Shown here one piece after another: positions 1 to 9,257 of a stretch of DNA of 64,000 bases. A model generated the notes under the pieces. That model saw only the letters and a list, made by a program, of their open reading frames with translations. It was not told where the DNA came from and searched no databases. Positions within the stretch are counted from its first letter, which is position 1. The number at the start of each line of letters is the position of its first letter. Both the position numbers and the translations under genes were made by a program. The DNA lies in NCBI GenBank assembly GCA_900550055.1, contig URQU01000004.1:1-64000 (forward strand), read 5' to 3'. This DNA comes from an uncultured Coriobacteriaceae bacterium. GTDB taxonomy: Bacteria > Actinomycetota > Coriobacteriia > Coriobacteriales > Eggerthellaceae.

Positions 1-412
1 CCGCCCACTTGCTTTTCGTTGCCTAAAGCCAGCTCTTTCGCCCCCCCATCCACCTTGCGGCTGGCAGATCGTTTACGCTAGCCATCCATCCTGCGGTTTT
101 GCCGATCGGCCATCTGGCCTGCCATTGATCACCCTTTTGTGGATTCGCTGACCAGCCTGCTTATCCGCGCGCCACCCATCTAAGCCATTCATCTCGGTCG
201 CCGGCCCCGTATCTTCGCGCGGCCGGCAGATTCCCGCTCGACGAACACGGCGTCTTGGCATCTTTTGCCCGCCCAGCAACCGACGGTATGTCGGCCAGAC
301 GCCCGCGGTGCGTCGATGCTGCAGGTCTATTCGCCTATCCGTGCGGCAGCGAAAATCACCTATCATATGCAAATGCGCAATGTGCGCGAAGAAGGCTGCG
401 TGAGGGGTCCGT
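1..412. other. Left-edge stretch with no recognisable gene
   Basis: I find no coding frame with a credible start or ribosome binding site here, and no tRNA-like or terminator-like fold. Short open frames exist on both strands but their products are Arg/Ala/Cys-rich and resemble no family. The last 60 bases probably hold the promoter and leader of the WYL regulator. Confidence 0.5.
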
Positions 413-1396
413 ATGGCGAAGGAAGTCAGCAAAGAGCGTTTGTTGGCGCTGCTGAAGATCATGTTCGAGAACACCGACGACGAGCAAGGGCTGACGCTCG
501 AGCAGATTCTCGAGGAGCTGGAGGCAGCGGGTGTATCCGCGGAGCGCAAGGCGCTGTATCGCGATTTCGAGGCGCTGAACAACGCAGGCATCGAGATTCA
601 GCGGCAACACGTCAAGCCCGTGCGCTACTTCCTTGCCAAGCGGCCGTTCACCAAATCCGAGCTGCTGTTGCTCATCGATGCGGTGCAGGGAAGCCGCTTC
701 ATCACGGTGCGGCAATCGACCTCACTCGTTCGCTCCATCAAAAGCCTGGGGTCGAAGCACCAGGTGAAAGGCCTTGAAAAGCAGGTGCACGTTGGCGGGC
801 GCGTGAAAAGCCAGAACGATAGCGTGTTCCGCAACGTCGACGTCATCCAGGAGGCGATCGCCGCCAAGCGCATGCTGTCGTTTAAATACACCGGCTATGA
901 TTGCTCGGCTCGCGTGCAGCTTCGGCATGATGGCAAGGCGTACACGCAAACGCCCGTGCAGTTGATGTACTCCGATGGCTTCTACTATCTGGTCTGCTAC
1001 AGCGAGAAGTACGACGACTTCGCCAACTACCGCGTCGACCGCATGTGCGACATTCGCGTGACGCAGCAGCGCGCAACGCGAAACGCTCGCATTGCCACGT
1101 TCGACGCGGACGAGTACGACCGTCGTGTATTCGGCATGTTCTCGGGCAGCTCGGTGCGCGCGGTTTTGCGCGTCAAGGAAAGCGCCATGAACGCTGTGGT
1201 TGATCGCTTCGGAAAGGATGCACGCGTGAGCGACATGGGCGACGGCACCGCCCGCGTGAGCGTGGCCGCCATGGCGACGCCGGTGTTCTTCGGCTGGATA
1301 TCCCAGTTCGCCGGTCAGATCACGGTTGAGTCTCCGTCAAGTTTGCGGCAGGGGTACGCCGAGCACCTGCGCAAGTTGCTGCAGGACTACGAATAG
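413..1396 (+). CDS. WYL-domain transcriptional regulator
   Basis: Predicted DNA-binding regulator of the WYL family, 327 aa, a usual length. An N-terminal winged-helix (about residues 8-65, with the segment ALYRDFEAL typical of the recognition region) is followed by the WYL ligand-binding domain (about 150-240), where the pattern of small beta strands with 'FYYLVCY' and 'NYRVDRM' is characteristic of the family. The ATG follows GAGGGG by 6 bases. WYL proteins bind nucleotides or single-stranded nucleic acid and control stress, repair or defence genes; the target here is unknown. It stands alone, with the Sel1 gene about 100 bp downstream possibly under a separate promoter. Confidence 0.85.
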   Translation: MAKEVSKERLLALLKIMFENTDDEQGLTLEQILEELEAAGVSAERKALYRDFEALNNAGIEIQRQHVKPVRYFLAKRPFTKSELLLLIDAVQGSRFITVRQSTSLVRSIKSLGSKHQVKGLEKQVHVGGRVKSQNDSVFRNVDVIQEAIAAKRMLSFKYTGYDCSARVQLRHDGKAYTQTPVQLMYSDGFYYLVCYSEKYDDFANYRVDRMCDIRVTQQRATRNARIATFDADEYDRRVFGMFSGSSVRAVLRVKESAMNAVVDRFGKDARVSDMGDGTARVSVAAMATPVFFGWISQFAGQITVESPSSLRQGYAEHLRKLLQDYE

Positions 1397-1493
1397 CCGG
1401 ATTGCGCTCGTCCATTCCTTCCCGCGCGCAGGTTGAGGCACGCCCCGGCCGATTCTCTGCTATGGTGGAAGCGTATACCTCGAAGGGAACCAT

Positions 1494-2681
1494 ATGGACC
1501 TACGCAATCTTGAACCCTCTTACGATGAATCGCGCGACAGCCAGCAGCACGGCGGCTTGTCGCTGGATATCGGTGCGCGCTTTTACAACGATGGACTCGC
1601 CTCCGACGACAAGCGATGCTTCGAGGCGGCGCGGCGGTTCTACGAGAAAAGCCTGAGCTTCGGCAACCCCCAGGCTGCGGTGAACTTGGGCTATATCTAC
1701 GAATACGGCCGTTTGGGCGAAGAGGATGCCGAACGGGCGTTGGAGCTGTTCGAGCAGGCGGCGTTTTGCGAGCATCCGGAAGCGTTGTATAAGCTCGGCG
1801 ACATGCTGTATTGGCGCAATATCGAAGTAGCGGACGAGGCTGCGGCCGACGCCCGTGCGTTTGCCCTGTACGGCAAAGCGCATCGGCTAGCGCAGGGTCG
1901 CAACGAGCCCGATTGGCTGGGAAGCTCGGCTTTCAGGCTTGGGGGCTGCTTTGAGTATGGGCGCGGCTGCGAGCGTGATTATGCGTTGGCTCAAGCGTAT
2001 TACGTGCAAGCGGCGGCAAATTTCGAAGCGGCTCTTGATGATGGGTTCGACTATTACCGCGGCAACTTGGAGAAATGCCGCCGTGCATTGCAACGTCTTG
2101 GCGAGCGTTCCGACTCGTATGCGCAGTGGAAGCCGTTGCCTTCGGGGGCGAAGTTCGACGTTGATGGCATTTTGCGCGTCGATGGCGACTCGCCGGTTCC
2201 GGCAGGGTGCTACCGGGCCCGTTCGGGCGAGCAACTCATCGTGGCCCAGCACGATGTTGACGAAGGGCAGCGCGTGGACCGACGCTTCGAGGTGTTGCGC
2301 TGTGCGCGCATGGTGGAGTTCAACCTGGCCATGAGCGGTTCCGTGGAGAACCGTAGCACCGTGCGCATCACGTTCGACGAGCTGGGAGCGGCGCTCGAGC
2401 AGGAGCTGGGGGTGATGGGGCAGCGCGAGTTTCTGCAGCTGAACCCCGAGGACGCCGCCGCGTTGCGCGGGCAGCTGCTCGGTTTCGAGCTTGCTTCGTG
2501 GGAGGATTCCTATCAGCCCTACATCGTCCAGGACGATGACTTAGAGTGGAGCGTCAAGGTTCTCAGCGACACTCAAGGCTTTTCAAGCAAGGGCTGTGGC
2601 GCCTGGCCGTATTACCTGCCGTTTTTGTTCGAGGAGTTGCAGCGTTTCGGCGTGGCGAACATGTGGGTTCGTGGACATTAA
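1494..2681 (+). CDS. Sel1-repeat (tetratricopeptide-like) protein
   Basis: A 395-aa soluble protein. The first half (about residues 25-205) has helical repeats of the Sel1/TPR type: 'ARRFYEKSLSFGNPQAAVNLGYIYEYG', shortened here to its pattern A-x2-FYEKS-x4-PQAAVNLGYIYEYG, then 'EQAAFCEHPEALYKLGDML' and 'AFRLGGCFEYGRGCERDYA'. Such repeats form protein-docking surfaces. The C-terminal half (about 220-395) is not recognised. The ATG lies 5 bases after GAAGGGA. No signal peptide or membrane segment is visible, so it probably acts in the cytoplasm as a scaffold; its partner cannot be named. Confidence 0.75.
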   Translation: MDLRNLEPSYDESRDSQQHGGLSLDIGARFYNDGLASDDKRCFEAARRFYEKSLSFGNPQAAVNLGYIYEYGRLGEEDAERALELFEQAAFCEHPEALYKLGDMLYWRNIEVADEAAADARAFALYGKAHRLAQGRNEPDWLGSSAFRLGGCFEYGRGCERDYALAQAYYVQAAANFEAALDDGFDYYRGNLEKCRRALQRLGERSDSYAQWKPLPSGAKFDVDGILRVDGDSPVPAGCYRARSGEQLIVAQHDVDEGQRVDRRFEVLRCARMVEFNLAMSGSVENRSTVRITFDELGAALEQELGVMGQREFLQLNPEDAAALRGQLLGFELASWEDSYQPYIVQDDDLEWSVKVLSDTQGFSSKGCGAWPYYLPFLFEELQRFGVANMWVRGH

Positions 2682-2773
2682 CGCCGCAAGCGTCCGATTT
2701 TGGCAAGAAGCGGCGTCGGGCATGCCCGGTGGCGCTACAATGACCAGGTTGCATACTCTAGGAAAGGACCGCC

Positions 2774-3307
2774 ATGTCGTCGTTCGATTTCGAAGGCCAC
2801 ATCACCGACATCGTCGATTATCCGAAGCCGGGCGTGGTGTTCAAGGACATCACCACGCTGTTGAAGGACCCGGACGGTTTTGAGGCGACCATCGACGCCA
2901 TCGCCGAGCATTTCAAGGATGCGGGCGTGACGAAAGTCGTCGGCGCCGAGGCCCGAGGCTTCATGATCGGCGCACCGGTGGCGTATCGCCTGCATGCAGG
3001 CTTCGTGCCCGCCCGTAAGCCGGGCAAGCTGCCGCGCGAGGTTCGCAGCGAAAGCTATGACTTGGAATACGGAAGCGATGAGCTGCAGATCCACGCCGAT
3101 GCCATCGAACCCGACGACGTGGTGCTGATCGTGGACGACCTGGTCGCCACGGGCGGCACCGCTGAGGCGCAGGCCAAGCTCATCAAGCAGTTCGGCGCCT
3201 CGTTGGCAGGCATGGGCTTCCTCATGGAGCTGGCGTTCCTGAATCCGCGTCAGGCCATCGCCAAGGTCACCGACGCCGACGTCTTCTCCCTTGTGCAGGT
3301 GCACTAA
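2774..3307 (+). CDS. apt: Adenine phosphoribosyltransferase
   Basis: Converts adenine and PRPP to AMP and pyrophosphate in purine salvage. The 177-aa protein has the usual length. The PRPP-binding loop VVLIVDDLVATGGTA is at residues 116-130, and the segment 'GAEARGFMIGAPVA' near residue 58 is typical of Apt. The ATG follows AGGAAAGGACC. A strong hairpin terminator closes the gene, so it is probably transcribed alone. Confidence 0.95.
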   Translation: MSSFDFEGHITDIVDYPKPGVVFKDITTLLKDPDGFEATIDAIAEHFKDAGVTKVVGAEARGFMIGAPVAYRLHAGFVPARKPGKLPREVRSESYDLEYGSDELQIHADAIEPDDVVLIVDDLVATGGTAEAQAKLIKQFGASLAGMGFLMELAFLNPRQAIAKVTDADVFSLVQVH

Positions 3308-3329
3308 AAGCAACTGCTCCAACAACGCA

Positions 3330-3374
3330 AGAGGCCGGGATGCGCAGCTGCTCTGCGCATCCCGGCCTCTGTTC
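3330..3374 (+). terminator. Hairpin terminator after apt
   Basis: An 18-bp perfect stem (AGAGGCCGGGATGCGCAG and its complement) with a five-base loop follows the apt stop by about 20 bases. The trailing T content is modest. It also faces the panD end and may work on both strands. Confidence 0.8.
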
Positions 3375-3524
3375 ATTTCCGATGCCTTTGTTCGGACGCT
3401 TTGGGGACGTAGCACTAACTGTCAGGTTCCGCCATAGCGCGTCAGCGGTCCAGGCGTTTGGTCCAGGCGTTTGGTCCAGGCGTTTGGGGGCGAAGCCCTA
3501 AGACGTCGGTTTTCGCTCGGCGTG

Positions 3525-3920
3525 CTAGCGGTCCATGTCCTCCAGTCGGCCGTGGCGCTCGTAGCGGGTGATGCGCTCGGGGCGGTTGTCGTCGTTGACG
3601 AACACCACACGCGGCGGGTTCGCGTCGGCCTCTTCGGGGGTCATCAGGGCGTAGCACATGATGATCACCTTGTCGCCCACCGAGACGCAGCGAGCGGCGG
3701 CGCCGTTGAGGCAGATCATGCCGCTGCCGCGCTGACCTGCGATGACGTAGGTCTCGAAGCGCTGGCCGTTGTTCACGTCGACGATCTGCACCTGCTCGTA
3801 CTCGCGGATGCCGGCGGCGTCCATCAGGTCCTCGTCGACGGTGATGCTACCCACGTAGTCAAGCTCAGCTTGGACGACGGTGGCGCGGTGGATCTTGCCC
3901 TTCAGCATGTTGGAAAACAC
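3525..3920 (-). CDS. panD: Aspartate 1-decarboxylase
   Basis: Makes beta-alanine from L-aspartate for pantothenate synthesis. It is made as a proenzyme that cleaves itself between Gly and Ser to give the pyruvoyl cofactor. The motif DYVGSITVD carries this Gly-Ser pair. I chose the GTG at 3920, 9 bases after AAAGGA, because it puts the cleavage serine at residue 25, exactly as in E. coli PanD; the ATG at 3908 is an alternative without a good ribosome site. Product 131 aa. It lies downstream of panC, separated by about 270 bases with inverted repeats. Confidence 0.93.
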   Translation of the reverse strand: MFSNMLKGKIHRATVVQAELDYVGSITVDEDLMDAAGIREYEQVQIVDVNNGQRFETYVIAGQRGSGMICLNGAAARCVSVGDKVIIMCYALMTPEEADANPPRVVFVNDDNRPERITRYERHGRLEDMDR

Positions 3921-3950
3921 AGTGGTTGGTCCTTTCGTAGGTTTTTGGAA

Positions 3951-4101
3951 CTTCTGGGCGGTTTTGCAGTCGAAGAACCGTGTCTGCAAAAACTGACCTG
4001 GGCTTTTATAGGCGAGTTTCGGGAAAACGCTCCGAAAACCGCCCAGAAGTCAGGGGGTGGCATGCAAAATGGACTCGAAATCCTGCAAAACCGCCCAGAA
4101 G
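3951..4101. repeat. Inverted repeat in the panC-panD gap
   Basis: CTTCTGGGCGGTTTTGCAG at 3951-3969 is repeated in inverse orientation at 4083-4101 (CTGCAAAACCGCCCAGAAG), 19 of 19 bases. A third, partial copy (AAAACCGCCCAGAAGT) lies between at about 4034-4050. It sits just upstream of panD and may be an operator or an RNA structure affecting panD expression. Confidence 0.75.
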
Positions 4102-4130
4102 CAATGGTGTGCGTGCAGTTTGGCTTGGCC

Positions 4131-4176
4131 CGATCGCGCGGCGCCTGCCGAGAAGGCGGAAGGCGCCGCGCGATCG
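4131..4176 (-). terminator. Large hairpin after panC
   Basis: CGATCGCGCGGCGCCT and its complement form a 16-bp stem around a 14-base loop, directly after the panC stop. No T-run follows on either strand, so termination is inferred from position and stem strength only. If active, panD would depend on readthrough or its own promoter. Confidence 0.5.
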
Positions 4177-4191
4177 GGGTTGGGCCCGGGG

Positions 4192-5040
4192 TTATTCGCC
4201 GAAGATGAAATTGTCGATAAGGCGCGTCTTGCCGATGTAGACGGCCATGGCCACCAGAACCGGGCCGTCGACGGTCTCAACGGGCTTGATGCCGTCCCAC
4301 GACACCATCTCGACGTAGTCGATGCGCGCCAGGGGCTCGGCCTCGATAAGCTGTTTCATGGCATCCAGCACCGTGGCGGCGGAGCGCTCGCCGGCCTCCA
4401 TCAGGCGCTGGCCCTCGGCCACGGCGCGCGAGAGAACGAGTGCGGCGGTGCGCTCTTCGGCGGACAGGTAGGTGTTGCGCGAGCTCTTCGCCAGACCGTC
4501 CTCCTCGCGCACGATGGGGCAGCCCACAACTTGCACGTTCATGTTCAGGTCGCGCACCATGCGACGGATGACGGCCAGCTGCTGGGCGTCCTTCTGGCCG
4601 AAGTAGGCGCGGTCGGCCTGGGAGATGTTCATCAGCTTGTTAACAACGGTGCACACGCCGCGGAAGTGCGTCGGGCGCGTCTTGCCGCACAGCTCGGCGG
4701 TGATGCCCTCGACGTTGACGTAGGTGCACGCATCGGGGAAGTACAGGTCGGTGGGCTCGGGATGGAACACCAGCGTGGCGCCGGCGTCCTCGATCAGGCG
4801 CTTGTCGGCCTCGAAATCGCGCGGGTAGGTTTCCAGGTCCTCGCCCGGGGCGAACTGGATGGGGTTGACGAACACGCTGACCATGACGCGGTCGTTCTCG
4901 GCGACGGCGCGCTTGATCAGGCTCTCGTGGCCCTCGTGCAGGTAGCCCATGGTGGGAACGAGGCCCACGCTCAGGCCCTGCGCCTTCCACTCGCTGATAA
5001 CCTGTTTCGCCTGTTCAGGGGTGGTGGCAACGGTAAGCAT
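4192..5040 (-). CDS. panC: Pantothenate synthetase
   Basis: Joins pantoate and beta-alanine with ATP to form pantothenate. The 282-aa product shows the family's ATP-binding PTMGYLHEGHESL segment (HxGH type) near residue 30 and the LAKSSRNTYLS segment near 182, which corresponds to the KMSKS-like loop. The ATG at 5040 follows GAAAGGAAAC by 8 bases; the open frame runs further upstream but that part is not PanC-like. It lies between panB and panD on the minus strand. Confidence 0.95.
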   Translation of the reverse strand: MLTVATTPEQAKQVISEWKAQGLSVGLVPTMGYLHEGHESLIKRAVAENDRVMVSVFVNPIQFAPGEDLETYPRDFEADKRLIEDAGATLVFHPEPTDLYFPDACTYVNVEGITAELCGKTRPTHFRGVCTVVNKLMNISQADRAYFGQKDAQQLAVIRRMVRDLNMNVQVVGCPIVREEDGLAKSSRNTYLSAEERTAALVLSRAVAEGQRLMEAGERSAATVLDAMKQLIEAEPLARIDYVEMVSWDGIKPVETVDGPVLVAMAVYIGKTRLIDNFIFGE

Positions 5041-5277
5041 CTTAGTAGGTTTCCTTTCGGGTTCGGTAAATCGTGAGGCGGCGGGAGTCGAGGTGCCGTG
5101 GACGCAGCGCATCTGGGCGCTTCGACGCGCGGCCTGTCGTGTTAGGGCTCTGAACGACTCGCGGCGCATCCGGCCGCGTCGGCGTTCGTCGCGCCGCGGG
5201 ATGCAGGGTGTCTGCGAATCGTTTGGGAAGGCGGGCGCGGCGGGGCATCTCGGCCGCGCCACGCCCGCCGGTTATGG

Positions 5278-6105
5278 CTAGTACAGCTTCTCGAGCACTT
5301 CGTCGTCGATCTTGAACGTGTGCTCGGCGGAGGGGAAGGAACCCTCGCGCACCTCGCTGATGTAGCTGGCGAAGCCGTCGCGCATGGCCTCGCCCACGTT
5401 TGCGAAGCGCTTGACGAACTTCGGGCAGAAGTCGCTGAACATGCCCAGCATGTCCTGGTAGACGAGGATCTGGCCGTCGCAGCCGGCGCCGGCGCCGATG
5501 CCGATGGTGGGGACGCCCACTTCCTTGGTGACCAGGGCGGCAAGCTTGGCGGGCACGGCCTCGAGCACGATGGCGAACGCGCCGGCGTGCTCGAGCGCCT
5601 TCGCGTCGGAGATCAGCTTGCGGGCAGCTGCCTCGCTTTTGCCCTGCACCTTGAAGCCGCCGAACGCGTTGATGGACTGCGGCGTCAGGCCCAGGTGCCC
5701 CATGACGGGGATGCCGGCGGCCACCATGGCGGCAACCTGCGGGCACACCTCTTCGCCGCCTTCCAGCTTCACGCAGTTCGCGCGGCCTTCCTTGAGCAGG
5801 CGGCCGGCGTTGCGAACGGCGTCGGGCACGCTGACCTCGTAGGACAGAAACGGCATGTCGCAGACGATCAGCGCGTTCTTGGCGCCGCGGGCGACGGCGG
5901 CGCTGTGGTGGATCATGTCCTCAACGGTCACGGACAGGGTGTCCTCGTAACCGAGCACCACGTTGCCCAGCGAGTCGCCGATGAGGATGCCGTCGATGCC
6001 GGCCTCGTCCTCGAGCTTTGCGGTGGAATAGTCATAGGCCGTGAGCATGGCGAGCTTGCGGCCCTCGGCCTTGGCCTGGGCGAACGTTGCCACGGTGTTC
6101 TTCAT
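5278..6105 (-). CDS. panB: 3-methyl-2-oxobutanoate hydroxymethyltransferase
   Basis: Adds a hydroxymethyl group from methylene-tetrahydrofolate to alpha-ketoisovalerate, giving ketopantoate, the first step of pantothenate synthesis. The 275-aa protein has the family segments [38 protein letters not shown] and [21 protein letters not shown]. The start follows GAAGGAGAAAG. It starts 18 bases after the DUF2520 gene and is followed by a 237-base gap with a GC hairpin (about 5230-5273) before panC. Confidence 0.95.
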   Translation of the reverse strand: MKNTVATFAQAKAEGRKLAMLTAYDYSTAKLEDEAGIDGILIGDSLGNVVLGYEDTLSVTVEDMIHHSAAVARGAKNALIVCDMPFLSYEVSVPDAVRNAGRLLKEGRANCVKLEGGEEVCPQVAAMVAAGIPVMGHLGLTPQSINAFGGFKVQGKSEAAARKLISDAKALEHAGAFAIVLEAVPAKLAALVTKEVGVPTIGIGAGAGCDGQILVYQDMLGMFSDFCPKFVKRFANVGEAMRDGFASYISEVREGSFPSAEHTFKIDDEVLEKLY

Positions 6106-6123
6106 GGGTCTTTCTCCTTCGCT

Positions 6124-7056
6124 TTACTTGCGGGTTTGTGCTGATTCCAGCAGATTCCTCATCAGAGCGTGATCGCGCTTGGGGTGGCGCCGTGCGGCCA
6201 GGTCGCAAACGGAAAGCGACAGCGTGGCGTACGTTTCGCGCGCTTGCCCGTCCAATGCGGCCAGATGCTTGCGCACCGTTTCAAGGTCGTTGCGCTCGAT
6301 AGGGCCGGACAAGGCGTTTTGCGGGCCTTTTTGTGAGATGGCGGCGCAATTGCCGGTGAACAGCGGGCCGGCTGCCTGCAGGGCTTGCTCGGGCGTGAAC
6401 CCGCAGCCCTCCAGGATGCCCAGCCCCTCGGAGGCAAGGCCGCACACCAGATTGCTCAGGAACACCGCTGCGGCGTGGTAGCGCACCTTCGCGTCGGCCG
6501 CGATGGTGCAGTGCGGATTGCCCGCCGCATCCAGCAGCGCGCCTGCCGCGTCGACCGCGGCACGGTCGCCTTCAAGCGTGAAGAACATGCCGGCAAGACG
6601 ATCGGGCGCATCGGCGCTGGTCGGGACGTCGGGCACGGCGCAAAGCGGGTGAACGCTTGCGCAGGCTGCCCCGGCTTTGCGGCATGCATCGAGCTCGCCG
6701 GAGGTCAGCGCGCCGCTTGCGTGGCACACCAGCTTCCCGGAAAGACCGCCTACCGGCGTGCTCGCCGCGGCATCGGCCAGCTGGCCTGCCGTTTCGGCGA
6801 TGGCGCCATCGGGCACGGTTATGAAGATGAGGTCCGTGGAATCAAGAAGCGCTTGCAGCGAGGAAAAGGAAACGGAATGAGTGCACTGCGATGCCCAAAG
6901 CGCCGCCTTTTGCGTGCGGCTTGCATAGCCTGAGACTTTCGAACCGTGTTCGAACAGATGCGTTCCCAGGGCGAACCCGATTTTGCCGGCTCCCACGAAC
7001 CCCACGCGCAAGCGCGCGTCACGTTCTGCGGGGCACGAACCAACCGATACGGTCAC
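6124..7056 (-). CDS. Rossmann-fold DUF2520 protein, possible ketopantoate reductase
   Basis: The 310-aa protein starts with an NAD(P)-binding Rossmann segment (RVGFVGAGKIGFALGTHL, residues 17-34) and continues into a helical DUF2520-type domain (about 150-300). The fold is that of 6-phosphogluconate dehydrogenase-like reductases. The GTG start is 7 bases after GAAAGG. It is the first gene of the pan operon, 18 bases before panB. No panE-like gene is visible in the window, and members of this family sit beside panC/panD in other actinobacteria, so I infer that it supplies the NADPH-dependent reduction of ketopantoate. The reaction is not proven by sequence. Confidence 0.7.
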   Translation of the reverse strand: MTVSVGSCPAERDARLRVGFVGAGKIGFALGTHLFEHGSKVSGYASRTQKAALWASQCTHSVSFSSLQALLDSTDLIFITVPDGAIAETAGQLADAAASTPVGGLSGKLVCHASGALTSGELDACRKAGAACASVHPLCAVPDVPTSADAPDRLAGMFFTLEGDRAAVDAAGALLDAAGNPHCTIAADAKVRYHAAAVFLSNLVCGLASEGLGILEGCGFTPEQALQAAGPLFTGNCAAISQKGPQNALSGPIERNDLETVRKHLAALDGQARETYATLSLSVCDLAARRHPKRDHALMRNLLESAQTRK

Positions 7057-7398
7057 GTCAGCGCCTTTCGTTTCTTTGCTGCGAGGCTGGATGCCTGGAC
7101 TTGCTCCGGGTCACCCGCGCTCCTTTACGAGGGGGCAGTATACGCCGAGGTGAAGCGGCGGCGCAAGCGTCATGGGCGTTCGATTGCAAAAGCAAATGAA
7201 AGGCACGCAAACACATGAATTTGGACTATAGTTTGAGTTGTATTCAACCGAGAATAGCTTGCCGAAGGCAAGCCCTCGGCGTAAGCGGGTAACGCGCGTG
7301 CTGCGCCTCGTCGTCGTCCGGGCGGTCGGGTGCCGGGCGGCGGGTTGCGTGCGCGCAATGCGCCGGCTTCGCGCCGGGTATCAGGGAAAGAGGCGGTC
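7057..7398. other. Divergent promoter and leader region
   Basis: This gap separates the pan operon (leftwards) from the moeA-like gene (rightwards). A TATAGT box lies near 7226. The leader then holds GCTTGC-CGAA-GGCAAGC (about 7256-7272), a stem with a four-base loop, and further GC-rich stems up to the ribosome site. A structured leader such as a molybdenum cofactor riboswitch is possible in front of a moe gene, but I could not match its consensus. Confidence 0.4.
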
Positions 7399-8772
7399 AT
7401 GAGGGACCATTCGCAACATATACAGTTGTCGCGCGAGGAAGCGGTGGCGGCAACGCTGGCGGCGCTGGACGCGCAGCCGGAGGGCTTCGGCTGGCGTGGG
7501 CGCGCGGCTGCTGCCGACCATGCGGGCAAGGTTGCGCGCAAGCTGGTGGAGCGCGTTTCCCTGTCGGAATCGGTGGGGCGCGTGCTGGCGTATGACGTAT
7601 GCGCCGCGAACGATATGCCCAGCGCGCTCACGTGCGCCATGGACTCCATTGCGCTGCACTGGTCCGATTTTGCCGACCTGGCCGATGGCGAAGTGCCCGA
7701 CACCAGCTCGTGGGTGCGCGGCCGGGATTGGCAGTTCGCCAACACCGGCGTTGCCATGCCGGAAGGGTTCGACACGGCCATCGTCATCGAGCATGCGCAG
7801 GTTTCCGCAGATGAGCAGCATGTGATCATCGACGCGGCGCCCTCGAAGCCCGGCGCGGGCACGCGTCCGGCGGGCAGCGCCATGCGCCGCGGCGACGTGC
7901 TGGGACGCGCCGGCCAGCTGATCACGCCCGATTTGGCGGCGCGTATGGGCTCGGGCAACAACGGGTCGGTGCCGGTGGTGCGCCGCCCGCGCGTGGCGTT
8001 CATCCCCACGGGCAACGAGTTGGTGGCTCCCGGCGTGCCGTTCGATCCCGACCGCGCCTCCTCCTTCGCGGCGCGCGGGCGCAACTTCGAGACGAACAGC
8101 GTGCTTGTGAAGGCGAAATGCGAGCAGTGGGGCGGGCGTTTCGTCCCGTTCGATATCGTTCCCGACCGCCGCGATGCCATCGAGGAAGCTATCGCGCAAG
8201 CCGTCGAGCAGGCCGACATCGTGGTGCTCAACGCGGGGTCGTCGAAGGGAAGCGATGACTGGTCTTGCGAGGTCATGGAGCAGATGGGGCAGATGATCTG
8301 CCATCAGACGAACCACGGCCCGGGGCATCATTCCAGTTTCGCCATCGTCGACGGCACGCCCATCGTTGGCATCTCGGGCCCCAGCGCCGGCGCCTCGTTC
8401 ACGCTGAACTTCTATCTGCGCCCGCTCATGCGCGCATTCTCGGGCCTGGACCCCGAGGTGCCGCGTACGCCCATGGTGCTGGCCGAGGCGTTCCCGGCAG
8501 GCGGCCACGGCCCGAAGGGGCACGGCGGCCCGGTCCGCGGCGAGGACAGGCCCGCGGAGCATCCGGCGCACAAGCCCGGAGAGCCCGAGTTCTTCGGCAT
8601 CAAGCTGTTGCGAGCCGAGCATGCCGAGGACGGCACGCTGCGCGCCTGGCCCGTGACCGGGCGCCCCGGCAGCCCGGAGAGCTTCGAGGCTAACGCCTAC
8701 TATATGCTGCCCAACGGTCCGGGCATCGAGGCCCCCAAGCCTGGCGACGTGATCTGGGCTGAATGGAGGTAG
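7399..8772 (+). CDS. MoeA-family molybdopterin molybdotransferase-like protein
   Basis: Likely inserts molybdate into adenylated molybdopterin, or is a related cofactor-handling protein. Family features in the 457-aa product are the central MoaB/MogA-like domain with 'VAFIPTGNELVAPG', 'VVLNAGSSKGSDDW' and 'PIVGISGPSAGA', and a beta-rich C-terminal domain. The ATG follows GGGAAAGAGG; the frame extends 23 codons upstream but without a ribosome site. It is longer than typical MoeA (about 400 aa) and carries a His/Gly/Pro-rich insert near residues 365-395 with HGPKGHGGP, which could bind metal. Confidence 0.75.
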   Translation: MRDHSQHIQLSREEAVAATLAALDAQPEGFGWRGRAAAADHAGKVARKLVERVSLSESVGRVLAYDVCAANDMPSALTCAMDSIALHWSDFADLADGEVPDTSSWVRGRDWQFANTGVAMPEGFDTAIVIEHAQVSADEQHVIIDAAPSKPGAGTRPAGSAMRRGDVLGRAGQLITPDLAARMGSGNNGSVPVVRRPRVAFIPTGNELVAPGVPFDPDRASSFAARGRNFETNSVLVKAKCEQWGGRFVPFDIVPDRRDAIEEAIAQAVEQADIVVLNAGSSKGSDDWSCEVMEQMGQMICHQTNHGPGHHSSFAIVDGTPIVGISGPSAGASFTLNFYLRPLMRAFSGLDPEVPRTPMVLAEAFPAGGHGPKGHGGPVRGEDRPAEHPAHKPGEPEFFGIKLLRAEHAEDGTLRAWPVTGRPGSPESFEANAYYMLPNGPGIEAPKPGDVIWAEWR

Positions 8773-9257
8773 CCTGAGCCGTTTGGAATTCGGTGCGCTT
8801 GCCTGCGAGCGGCGTCCGCGATGTCGTTTGACAACATCGCGGGCCTCCCACAGCGGCTAAGGCCGCATCGCCGTTTCGAAGGCGATGCGGCCTTTTGCAT
8901 ATGCGCGAGAAGGACGGCTCCGGCCGTCCCGCCATCGCCGGCTCGCCCGCTTCCGTCTCAGGCGAATGACGAGAAATCGCGCAAGGTCGGCGCGCGTTTC
9001 GCTTGTGCCTATAATAGCGAAAATATGTTCGGTTTTCGACTTGCACGAACATCTGTGCGCGTGCTAGAATCTCCGCATCGCATGAGCCAGTGCAGTTGCT
9101 TTCCTTTCGGTCGATAGGCCTGCGGGAATGTCGTGGCCGGCATCCGTCTCCGGGATGCCCTTCCCTCTTCTGCAAGATCCTCGAAACCATGGAACACAAC
9201 GATAGTTTTCGCAGGTAAAGCTTGCTAGAATATCGTTGTACGAAATTCGAGGCATTA
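8773..9257. other. Gap with terminator and candidate promoters
   Basis: After the moeA terminator (8859-8897) I see no gene. TATAAT occurs at about 9010-9015 and TAGAAT boxes near 9064 and 9226. A 7-bp hairpin GGCATCC/GGATGCC lies near 9139-9159, followed by a pyrimidine-rich tract. The last TAGAAT box is the best candidate promoter of the toxin-antitoxin pair. Confidence 0.45.
8859..8897 (+). terminator. Rho-independent terminator of the moeA-like gene
   Basis: AAGGCCGCATCGCC pairs with GGCGATGCGGCCTT (14 bp, 8-base loop) and is followed by TTTGC. Position and T-run fit a terminator. Confidence 0.85.

Noticed and set aside
3993..4002. CTGACCTGGG near panD as a member of the element's palindrome family
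   Set aside because: Only a single half-site without its inverse partner, in chromosomal DNA; a ten-base match is expected by chance.
7229..7395. Molybdenum cofactor riboswitch before the moeA-like gene
   Set aside because: Stem-loops are present and the context fits, but I could not match the conserved core; a covariance search would be needed.
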